Below are positions 57,620 through 64,000 of a stretch of DNA of 64,000 nt, one piece after another. This DNA is from Candidatus Kuenenia stuttgartensis (GTDB lineage Bacteria > Planctomycetota > Planctomycetia > Pirellulales > UBA1268): contig CAMDDJ010000008.1 of the NCBI GenBank assembly GCA_945891385.1, positions 1-64,000 on the forward strand. The letters run 5' to 3'. The notes beneath the pieces were generated by a model, which ran no database searches, was not told the origin of the DNA, and was given only the letters and a program-made list of their open reading frames with translations. Within the stretch, counting starts at the first letter, position 1; every line of letters starts with the position of its first letter. Made by a program: the position numbers and the translations under genes.

Positions 57620-58180
57620 TCAGATCCGCAACAGGTCGACGTCTTCAAGCTCGACCGACGCCCCCTGGTTCAGGAATTTCACGGCCACGATCAGCCGCTG
57701 CTCGCCCTTGCGGGTGATTACGGTGCCTTCGATCCCCTTCATCGGTCCTGAACAGACCCGCACCAGATGGCCAGCCTCCAGCCGGGCCTCGGGGGTGAGG
57801 GGCATGTCGATCGCGATCAGCTTCTGGATCCGCCGCAGGTCGGCCACAAGCTCCGGTCCGTCGACGACCGGCAGGCAGCGGGAAATCGTGTTGGTGGCCA
57901 AGGCCGCACGCCGCTGCTCGTCGTCGACGAGCCCGAACACGTAGTTGGAAAAGAGCGGCACGAAACTCGACCGCACCCGGCCCCCCGGCGACCGCAGCCG
58001 CCGGCGAACCGTTGGGCAATAGAAGGGAATCCCAGCCGCCTCCAGCTTCCGCGAGAGGTCCTTTTCCCGCTTCGACATCGTGTAGAAGGCAAACCACGAG
58101 GCATGCTCGGCCCCGTGCACGGCTGGGTCGTCGAGCAGACCGGCGGGGAAAAGGGTGATTTCAGCAGGGAGGAGCGGCAT
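57620..58180 (-). CDS. NusG paralogue (RfaH/UpxY/LoaP-type transcription elongation factor)
   Basis: A 186-residue protein with an NGN domain (ASWFAFYTMSKREKDLSRKL at ~27-46; SFVPLFSNYVFGLV at ~71-84) and a C-terminal KOW domain (CSGPMKGIEGTVITRKGEQ at ~142-160). Housekeeping NusG is normally near secE and rplK, which are absent. Specialised paralogues of this type promote antitermination in long capsule and polysaccharide operons. The long glycan operon ~4 kb away on the same strand is the natural candidate target. The leader upstream has a 16-bp hairpin. Confidence 0.88.
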   Translation of the reverse strand: MPLLPAEITLFPAGLLDDPAVHGAEHASWFAFYTMSKREKDLSRKLEAAGIPFYCPTVRRRLRSPGGRVRSSFVPLFSNYVFGLVDDEQRRAALATNTISRCLPVVDGPELVADLRRIQKLIAIDMPLTPEARLEAGHLVRVCSGPMKGIEGTVITRKGEQRLIVAVKFLNQGASVELEDVDLLRI

Positions 58181-58508
58181 GATGGTCGTCGATCAATTCT
58201 TGCGAATCGGAAATGCCCTGCGGCGGTGGATACCCGCCTCGATTATACCCGCGAGCAGTCGGCGCGGGCCCGGTGCACGGTGCACGGTGGCCCACTTGTA
58301 ATGCGACCAGCACGGGGGGCTCCAAAGCCCGCCGCATGACAACGGTCCGGTCACTCGGACCTGGCCGGCCAATCGCCCGTTATCCCAACCCGAGGCACAG
58401 CATTCGCCGTCGGCCAGGGGAATACCCTGGCCGACGGCGAGCCAGTTCGACACGTGCCCTGGACACTGGTCCGCAGATCCCGGTGCCGGGCCCGCCCCTA
58501 GCAAAGCC
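58181..58508. other. intergenic leader between EF-G and the NusG paralogue
   Basis: A 328-bp region with no gene seen. It holds a strong hairpin (58404-58440) and a short direct repeat, with GTGCACG repeated in tandem near 58272-58285. It should carry the NusG paralogue promoter; no clear consensus was recognised. Confidence 0.55.
58404..58440 (-). terminator. 16-bp perfect hairpin between EF-G and the NusG paralogue
   Basis: The arms TCGCCGTCGGCCAGGG and CCCTGGCCGACGGCGA pair without mismatch around the loop GAATA. It lies 69 bases past the EF-G stop and ~220 bases before the NusG paralogue start. There is no T-run on either side. It could be a terminator, an RNA-stability stem or an attenuator of the downstream gene. 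The structure is certain; the role is inferred. Confidence 0.6.
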
Positions 58509-60599
58509 TTACTTCGCTGCCGCGAGATCCGCCTTCTTCCGCTCCTCGACGATCTCCTTCTGGATGTTCCCCGGCGTGGGCCGATACTTCGAGAACTCCA
58601 TCGTGAAGACTCCCTGACCCTGCGTCATGCTCCGCAGGTCGGTCGAGTAGCCGAAGGTTTCTGCGAGCGGCACCTCCGCGATGATCGTGGAGGTGTTGCC
58701 TACCGTCTCCGTGGAGATGATCAGGCCCCGCCGCTTGTTGAGCTCGCCCGTCACCGGGCCCTGGAAGTCGGCCGGAACCTCCACCTCCATCTTCATGATC
58801 GGCTCGAGCAGCACGGGCTTCGTATTGAGGAAGGCCTCACGGAAGCCGGCCCGGGCACAGATCTGGAAGGCCATGTCGGAGGAGTCGACGTCGTGGTAGG
58901 AGCCGTCTTCGAGCGTGGCCTTCACGCCCACGATCGGGAAGCCGGCGATCGGCCCCTTGTCGAGCACCGCTCGGAAGCCCTTCTCAACCGACGGGATGTA
59001 TTCCCGGGGCACGCGACCACCCACCACCTTGTCTTCGAAGATGAAGTTCTCGGTGGCATCGTCGGGCAGCGGCTCGAGATGGCCGATGATGTGGCCATAC
59101 TGACCCGAACCACCCGACTGCTTCTTGTGCTTGTAGTCGTAGGGCGTGCCCTTGGTGGGCGCTTCGCGATAGCTCACCTTCGGAGCCCCCACCTCCACGT
59201 CGACCTTGAACTCGCGGCGGATCCGCTCGACGTAGATGTCGAGATGCAATTCGCCCATGCCGGCGATCACCGTCTCGCCCGTCTCGTCGTCGGTGGCCAC
59301 GCGGAAGGTGGGATCCTCGCGGGTGAACCGCTGCAGGGCCTTGCCCAGCTTGTCGAGGCCTTCACGCTTCTGCGGCGTGATCGCCATCTTGATCACCGGC
59401 TCCGGCACGAACATGTTTTCCAGCGAGCAATACTTCGACTCGGAGGCATACGTGTCGCCGGAGGCAGCGTCGACGCCCATCACGGCCACGATGTCGCCGG
59501 CGCCGGCCGAATCGATCTCCTCACGCTTGTCGGCGTGCATCCGCACGATCCGGCTAAACCGCTGCTTCTGGCTCGTCCGCTGGTTGATGTAGGTCTCGCC
59601 CTTGGCCATCGTGCCCTGGTAGATCCGCATGAACGTGAGCTGACCGTAGGGATCGTCGACGATCTTGAAGGCCATGCCCACAAACGGCTTGGCCGGGTCG
59701 GCCGCGAGGCTGAACGTCTCTTCGGGGTTGTCCCACTTTTTGGCGACCACCTTCCGCTCGAGCGGATTGGGGAGGTAACGCACGACCGCGTCCAGGAGGG
59801 GCTGCACGCCCTTGTTCTTGTAGGCGCTGCCACAGAAGACGGGCGTGATGCTCTGCGAATGCACCGCCGCCTTCACGACAGCGTGAATCTCGTCTTCGGT
59901 CGGGACCTCCTCCGAGAGGAGCTTCTCCATCAGCGAGTCGGAGTACATCGCGAGATCTTCGAGCATCGCGTGGCGGGCCTCGTCGGCCGCGGCCTTGAGG
60001 TCGCCCGGGATCTCTTCCTCGCGAACCGTCTCGCCGTTGTCGCCGTCGAAGTAGAGCGCCTTCATCTTGACCAGGTCGATCACGCCCTGGAGCTTGTCTT
60101 CCTTGCCGATCGGAATCTGCATCCGGATCGCATGGCAGCCGAGCTTGTCCTTGAGCTGGCCCACCACGCGGTCGAAATTGGCCCCGGTGCGGTCCATCTT
60201 GTTGACGAACGCCAGCCGCGGCACCTTGTACCGCTGCATCTGCCGGTCGACCGTCATCGACTGGCTCTGCACGCCACCCACGCTGCAGAGCACCAGAATC
60301 GCACCGTCGAGCACGCGGAGGCTCCGCTCCACCTCCACGGTGAAGTCGACGTGGCCGGGGGTGTCGATCAGGTTGATGTCGCAATCACCCCACTGCACGC
60401 TCGTGGCCGCCGAGGTGATCGTGATCCCGCGCTCACGCTCGAGATCCATGTAGTCCATGGTCGCGCCGTCCCCGTCGCCCTTGACCTCTTGAATCCGGTG
60501 GATGCGGCCCGCGTAATAGAGGATGCGCTCGGAGAGGGTGGTCTTGCCGGAGTCGATGTGGGCCGAAATGCCCATGTTGCGAAGCTTCGTGAGATCCAT
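58509..60599 (-). CDS. fusA: elongation factor G
   Basis: A 696-residue translational GTPase that drives ribosomal translocation. The G motifs are all present: [27 protein letters not shown] and GSAYKNKG. Domains II-V follow, with the family's GMGELHLDI in domain III and the C-terminal [14 protein letters not shown]. The GTPase loop reads HIDSGKTT where the common form is HIDAGKTT. The ATG at 60599 opens the conserved M-D-L-T-K-L; longer readings are not supported. It is not in a str operon (no rpsG/rpsL/tuf next to it), so it may be one of several EF-G copies. Confidence 0.95.
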   Translation of the reverse strand: MDLTKLRNMGISAHIDSGKTTLSERILYYAGRIHRIQEVKGDGDGATMDYMDLERERGITITSAATSVQWGDCDINLIDTPGHVDFTVEVERSLRVLDGAILVLCSVGGVQSQSMTVDRQMQRYKVPRLAFVNKMDRTGANFDRVVGQLKDKLGCHAIRMQIPIGKEDKLQGVIDLVKMKALYFDGDNGETVREEEIPGDLKAAADEARHAMLEDLAMYSDSLMEKLLSEEVPTEDEIHAVVKAAVHSQSITPVFCGSAYKNKGVQPLLDAVVRYLPNPLERKVVAKKWDNPEETFSLAADPAKPFVGMAFKIVDDPYGQLTFMRIYQGTMAKGETYINQRTSQKQRFSRIVRMHADKREEIDSAGAGDIVAVMGVDAASGDTYASESKYCSLENMFVPEPVIKMAITPQKREGLDKLGKALQRFTREDPTFRVATDDETGETVIAGMGELHLDIYVERIRREFKVDVEVGAPKVSYREAPTKGTPYDYKHKKQSGGSGQYGHIIGHLEPLPDDATENFIFEDKVVGGRVPREYIPSVEKGFRAVLDKGPIAGFPIVGVKATLEDGSYHDVDSSDMAFQICARAGFREAFLNTKPVLLEPIMKMEVEVPADFQGPVTGELNKRRGLIISTETVGNTSTIIAEVPLAETFGYSTDLRSMTQGQGVFTMEFSKYRPTPGNIQKEIVEERKKADLAAAK

Positions 60600-60840
60600 T
60601 GAATACACGTTGACCTGGGAGGAAACGATCGGGAGCCCCGCCGGGGCGCAGCTGCCCGGTGGGAGGACGACTGTCCGGCAGCCCTGAAGAAATATACTCG
60701 CGCCCGGGGGAACGGCATAGGCGGGGGGTTGGCCGAAAAACCGGCGAAATCGGCCCGGCCGCGGTTTCAGGGGCCCCGGCTTGGGCAGGCACGCGTTCTC
60801 GGGCACAATCCTCGGTCTCGTCTTCTCCCGGGCTGCTTCG

Positions 60841-61614
60841 ATGACCGCCGAACCCACGCCTGCAACATCCCAGCCCGTCCCGCCCACCGCGGCGGCACCG
60901 GAGATTGATTACGGACCGGCCGAGCCCTGGCTGACCTGCGTGTTCCCGTTCTTCGCCTTCCTCTTCATCGGCTCGGTGGAACCGACCGCCACCGACGGCG
61001 GCTCCCTCGGCCTGCTCGGCATTCAGTACGAGCACTATCCCGTCATCTACGCGATCCGCCTGGCGATCGTGCTGGCCCTCGTGGCCCGCGTGTCGCCCAA
61101 TCTCTACCGCTGGGTGGGCCGCCCCACCTGGTGGCCGCCGCTCGTGGGGCTGGCCCTCGTCGTGCCCTGGGTGGGGCTCACCATGCTCCAGCGGTCGTTC
61201 GGCTGGGCCGAGTGGGGCGGCACCCGCGCCGGCTACAACCCCTTCGCCCCGGAACACCTCGGCGACTCCACCTGGGCCTGGGTCTTTCTGGCCGTGCGGT
61301 TCGTGGGGCTCGTGATCGTGGTGCCGATCGTCGAGGAGCTGTTCGTCCGCGGCATGCTGATGCGGTATGTGATCCGAGAAAACTTCTGGCTCATCCCGTT
61401 CGCCACGCTCTCGGCCGCCTCGCTGCTCGGCTGCACGCTCTACGCCGTGCTCAGCCACCCTGGCGAGGCGATCGCCGCCGTCGGCTGGTTCGGCGTGGTA
61501 AGCCTGATCGCGGCCACGACGAAAAAGCCGATCGACTGCATCCTGTGCCACGCGGCCACGAACCTCGCCCTCGGGCTCTACGTGCTCGCCACCGGTGAAT
61601 GGTGGCTGATGTGA
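60841..61614 (+). CDS. CPBP-family (CAAX-like) intramembrane protease
   Basis: A 257-residue membrane protein with about seven helices. The Abi/CPBP motifs are present: [14 protein letters not shown] with Glu-Glu-x3-Arg, and [10 protein letters not shown] with the His near the end. Such enzymes are glutamic intramembrane endopeptidases; in bacteria the substrate is usually unknown. The start at 60841 is the ATG nearest the first helix. It diverges from EF-G by 241 bp and overlaps the GluQ-RS start by 16 bp, so those two are co-expressed. Confidence 0.8.
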   Translation: MTAEPTPATSQPVPPTAAAPEIDYGPAEPWLTCVFPFFAFLFIGSVEPTATDGGSLGLLGIQYEHYPVIYAIRLAIVLALVARVSPNLYRWVGRPTWWPPLVGLALVVPWVGLTMLQRSFGWAEWGGTRAGYNPFAPEHLGDSTWAWVFLAVRFVGLVIVVPIVEELFVRGMLMRYVIRENFWLIPFATLSAASLLGCTLYAVLSHPGEAIAAVGWFGVVSLIAATTKKPIDCILCHAATNLALGLYVLATGEWWLM

Positions 61615-62465
61615 CCGGCCGCCGCGGCCGCCTCGCACCGACACCTACCGGCTACCTGCATGTGGGCCACGCACGGACGTTTGCCGTGGCCGCCCACCGG
61701 GCCGGTCAGGCCGGGCTCGCGCTCCGAATCGAAGACCTCGACGGCCCGCGATGCCGGCCCGAGTTCACCGCAGCGGCGATCGAGGACCTACGCTGGCTCG
61801 GGCTCGACTGGACCGAAGGCCCCGACTGCGGCGGGCCACATGCGCCCTACGTGCAAAGCGAACGAGCCACCTGGTATCTCGAGATCTGGCGGCGGCTCGC
61901 GGCGGCAGGGGCGATCTACCCCAGCCCCCACTCTCGACGCGACGTGGAACAGGCCGCTTCGGCGCCCCACGATGAGACGTGTGACCCCCGTCGCTCAGCC
62001 GAGTCTGTCTTCCCGCCGGCGCTGCGGCCCTGTCAGTGGGACCGGGCCGCCGCACCAGGCGGCACCCCATGGCGGTTTCGCGTTCCCGATGGCCGCGTGA
62101 TCGAGTTTCACGACGGCATCTGCGGCCCGATCCGCCTCACCGCCGGCGTGGACTTCGGCGACTTCGTCGTCTGGCGGCGGGACGACCTCGCCGCCTACGA
62201 ACTCGCCGTGGTGGCCGACGACCACGCGATGCAGATCGAGGAAGTCGTCCGCGGCGCCGATCTGCTCGTGAGCACCGCCCGCCAACTGCTTCTCTACGAG
62301 GCCCTCGGCTGGCAGCCTCCCTGCTTCGCCCACGCCCCGCTCGTCTGCGATGCGAGCGGCCGCCGCCTCGCCAAGAGGACCGGCGGCCTCGCCATCCGGG
62401 ATCTTCGCGCCGCCGGCTGGTCCGCCGCCGCTGTGCTCGAACGTCACGGCGTTCCTCGCCACTGA
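61599..62465 (+). CDS. gluQ: glutamyl-Q tRNA(Asp) synthetase
   Basis: A 288-residue truncated GluRS paralogue lacking an anticodon-binding domain. It glutamylates queuosine in the anticodon of tRNA(Asp). The class I signatures are RLAPTPTGYLHVGHAR (HIGH-type) and RRLAKRTGGLAI (KMSKS-type). LRIEDLDGPRCRP and IEEVVRGADLLVSTARQ are conserved. The Cys-x-Cys zinc site found in the E. coli enzyme is replaced by Ser-Pro-His here, so it is probably zinc-free. The ATG at 61599 overlaps the protease gene by 16 bp. Confidence 0.88.
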   Translation: MVADVTGRRGRLAPTPTGYLHVGHARTFAVAAHRAGQAGLALRIEDLDGPRCRPEFTAAAIEDLRWLGLDWTEGPDCGGPHAPYVQSERATWYLEIWRRLAAAGAIYPSPHSRRDVEQAASAPHDETCDPRRSAESVFPPALRPCQWDRAAAPGGTPWRFRVPDGRVIEFHDGICGPIRLTAGVDFGDFVVWRRDDLAAYELAVVADDHAMQIEEVVRGADLLVSTARQLLLYEALGWQPPCFAHAPLVCDASGRRLAKRTGGLAIRDLRAAGWSAAAVLERHGVPRH

Positions 62466-62518
62466 GCCGCTGCGACGCCCGAGCCCGAGCCTCACGCAGC
62501 CCCCAAGCGATCTCCGCC

Positions 62519-62941
62519 TCAACCGAGTTCGGCCCCTGCGACCAACTCGGCCTCGACGCAGACCGGCTGCGGCGACTGCTGCCTCGACCGTGCCGAGGCG
62601 ACGATGTCGCGCATGCTGCGGGTCGGCAGGACGGCCGGCGGACACGACCCGTTGGACACGGTCGCCGCACCATTCGGCCGGCTGCCATTCGATTCGACCA
62701 TATGGCTGGCCGCCGCCCCATTGCCGTTGGCCTGGCCATTCACCCGCGGCCGATTCACGACCCCCATCCACATCTCACCCCGATGAATCGGAACGGTGCC
62801 GTTGTCGACGGCGCTCGTCGTGAAGCCGATCTGCACCCGACCACGGGTCACTTCGAGCACGGTGATCAGGAGCAACGCACCCCCGTTTCCCGGATCGCCG
62901 ATCACGATCGTCTGTCGCTTCTTCCGTGTGAGCACGAGCAT
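62519..62941 (-). CDS. csrA: CsrA-family RNA-binding regulator with long C-terminal extension
   Basis: A 140-residue protein. The first ~60 residues are CsrA: MLVLTRKKRQTIVIGD, ITVLEVTRGRVQIGF and VPIHRGEM, with the RNA-contacting Arg retained. Residues ~62-140 are a Gly/Asn/Ser-rich tail (VNGQANGNGAAAS) ending in an acidic stretch. Typical CsrA proteins are about 60-70 residues. CsrA dimers bind GGA motifs in mRNA leaders and control translation. The start at 62941 is fixed by the invariant M-L-V-L-T-R, with AAAGG nine bases upstream. It lies convergent to GluQ-RS. Confidence 0.88.
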   Translation of the reverse strand: MLVLTRKKRQTIVIGDPGNGGALLLITVLEVTRGRVQIGFTTSAVDNGTVPIHRGEMWMGVVNRPRVNGQANGNGAAASHMVESNGSRPNGAATVSNGSCPPAVLPTRSMRDIVASARSRQQSPQPVCVEAELVAGAELG

Positions 62942-62981
62942 GTGAGGCTGCCTTTCTCGAGGCCATGTGGACTGCAAAAAC

Positions 62982-63035
62982 AAAAAAGCCGGCTCGCGAA
63001 CGAGCCCCCGAAAGGGCCTGTTCCCGAGCCGGCTT
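62982..63035 (-). terminator. intrinsic terminator between the DUF2294 gene and csrA
   Basis: On the minus strand the 11-bp arms AAGCCGGCTCG/CGAGCCGGCTT (63025-63035 and 62986-62996) are followed by a T-run (62982-62987 region). A smaller GGCCC/GGGCT stem lies in the loop. It is ~235 bases past the DUF2294 stop and ~40 bases before the csrA start. It ends the upstream transcript or attenuates csrA. The rest of 62942-63269 holds no gene. Confidence 0.72.
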
Positions 63036-63269
63036 ACGCTGCGACGAACTTTTCGGCCAAGACCGAACCGCTCGTCAACTCGTCTTCCGACACTATCCGT
63101 CCGGCAGAGCCGGCGGGTTTGAGGTCGGGTTTCGGCCACCAGCGGCGGACGACACCCGACCTCTCAACCACCTTAGGCGGGCGAACGACGAAAAGCAAAA
63201 CGAAATCGACCCAGCCGCCGCAAGGCGTCACGACGGGCATTCACAGCCGTCGCCGTTCGGGCCCCCGGC

Positions 63270-63650
63270 TCACTTCCGCTTCGGCTCTCGCAGATCCATC
63301 TCGCTCGACAGCGTGAACACAAACACCTCCTCGCCGGTGATCGTGCTGATGTCGTGGTGCATGCTGATACAGCGAAGGCCCGTTGACTCCTGCACCAAGG
63401 CGTCAATCCGCGACCTCGAGGTTTCGAGCAGGTAGGTCCGCACGCTCTTGAGCATGTCGCGGCCTTTCTCCGGCGGTTGGACGGCCGCCAGGCTCGTTTC
63501 CGCCGGAGTGAGAATCCCCTGCAGCCGCACGAGGAGAAGATTACCGATGAGGTGGGTGCGGATCTCCTTAGGGCCGCGGCCCATGAATTCCTGCATGAAA
63601 TGGGCGACGCCTTCGCAGATCCTCGCCTCGACTTCACCCCGGGTATTCAT
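63270..63650 (-). CDS. DUF2294-family protein
   Basis: A 126-residue soluble protein matching the DUF2294 pattern: GRGPKEIRTHLIGNLLLVRLQ, then GILTPAETSLA, LVQESTGLRCISMHHDIST and GEEVFVFTLS. The family's biochemical role is unknown. It starts ~230 bp from a divergent gene that appears to be a second member of the same family, and it is followed by an intrinsic terminator and csrA. AGGG lies 10 bases before the ATG. Confidence 0.88.
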   Translation of the reverse strand: MNTRGEVEARICEGVAHFMQEFMGRGPKEIRTHLIGNLLLVRLQGILTPAETSLAAVQPPEKGRDMLKSVRTYLLETSRSRIDALVQESTGLRCISMHHDISTITGEEVFVFTLSSEMDLREPKRK

Positions 63651-63883
63651 TGAATCTCTACCCTTTTCGGATCGGCATGCGGTCGCAACTCATGTCGTAC
63701 AAGGCTATCAGAAGGGGTGCGGCTCGGCCCCGACCGACGCGGTGCCGTCGACTCGGTCTGGTTTTGACCCCCTCCAAACACGTGATTGAAGGGCCGGGCG
63801 GAGTTTTCCCGCCAGTGCTGTGGTACAACGCTTTTAGGCTGCAATCGCTGCAGCACCGCCATCACTGACCAGGAGCACGCTTC

Positions 63884-64000
63884 ATGTCCGGGACGAACAA
63901 GGAATTCTCCCGGGAGCTCGCCGCAATCGCGCTTTCGATGCAGGCAGAGCGGACGGGGCACTCTCCGAAGGCCGTCACCGTGGTGGCCAGCGATGACACG
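63884..64000 (+). CDS. probable DUF2294-like protein, 5' end only (cut by window edge)
   Basis: The first 39 codons only. The helix ELAAIALSMQAERTG followed by H-S-P-K-A-V-T-V-V matches the N-terminal DUF2294 layout seen in the divergent neighbour (GPKEIRTHLIG), with moderate similarity. AGGAG lies 8 bases before the ATG. The assignment rests on a short stretch, and the rest of the gene is outside the window. The 63651-63883 gap holds the divergent promoters. Confidence 0.5.
   Translation, partial: MSGTNKEFSRELAAIALSMQAERTGHSPKAVTVVASDDT

Noticed and set aside
60600-60887. N-terminal extension of EF-G
   Set aside because: The extra ~96 residues are Pro/Arg-rich and unlike EF-G, which begins at the conserved M-D-L-T-K-L.

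Overview
This GC-rich window looks like a chromosomal piece of a Planctomycetota-type bacterium, to judge from its protein families and codon use. That assignment is an inference, because no rRNA or ribosomal protein marker is present. I see no tRNA, CRISPR array, transposase or phage gene. Nearly all DNA is coding, and most genes lie on the minus strand.

Left block (1-9.4 kb), inorganic carbon. A SulP anion transporter fused to a beta-carbonic anhydrase (cut by the left edge), a free beta-carbonic anhydrase and a small winged-helix regulator lie on the minus strand. They are divergent from dabB and dabA, the two parts of a DAC/DAB inorganic-carbon accumulation complex, which has a clear sigma70-like promoter. 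No RuBisCO or carboxysome gene is nearby. A convergent Nramp-like transporter without the usual DPGN motif closes the block.

Second block (9.5-19.8 kb), activated precursors. An acyl carrier protein, an AMP-forming ligase, a FabG-like reductase and a NeuD/PglD-type acetyltransferase form a four-gene cassette. Next come a GHMP kinase-UDPGP pyrophosphorylase fusion, a GalU-like protein with a degenerate signature, an NAD-dependent epimerase and a glycosyltransferase, tightly packed.

Third block (19.9-55.9 kb), a very large surface glycan locus transcribed mostly leftward. From its promoter end it encodes a PglF/WbpM-like dehydratase, a DegT aminotransferase, a WecA/MraY-like and a PglC-like initiating transferase, many GT4 glycosyltransferases, a UDP-HexNAc dehydrogenase, an O-antigen ligase/polymerase, an acyltransferase fused to a putative GT-D domain, three FkbM methyltransferases, a NodU-type carbamoyltransferase, a Wzx-like flippase, further methyltransferases, a second acyltransferase and a large secreted protein. 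An AsnB-like amidotransferase and one methyltransferase are on the plus strand. Genes often overlap by 4 bp, suggesting translational coupling. Three decayed pieces (an AsnB glutaminase fragment, a GT2 C-terminus and a methyltransferase lacking its SAM core) show that the locus has been remodelled. A Wza-like lipoprotein exporter and a small Gln-rich secreted protein diverge at the right end.

Right block (56-64 kb), mixed housekeeping and regulation: a coiled-coil protein with a nuclease-like tail, a NusG paralogue (possibly the antiterminator for the long glycan operon), EF-G, a CPBP membrane protease, GluQ-RS, a CsrA with a long C-terminal tail, a strong intrinsic terminator, a DUF2294 protein, and the start of a second probable DUF2294 protein cut by the right edge.
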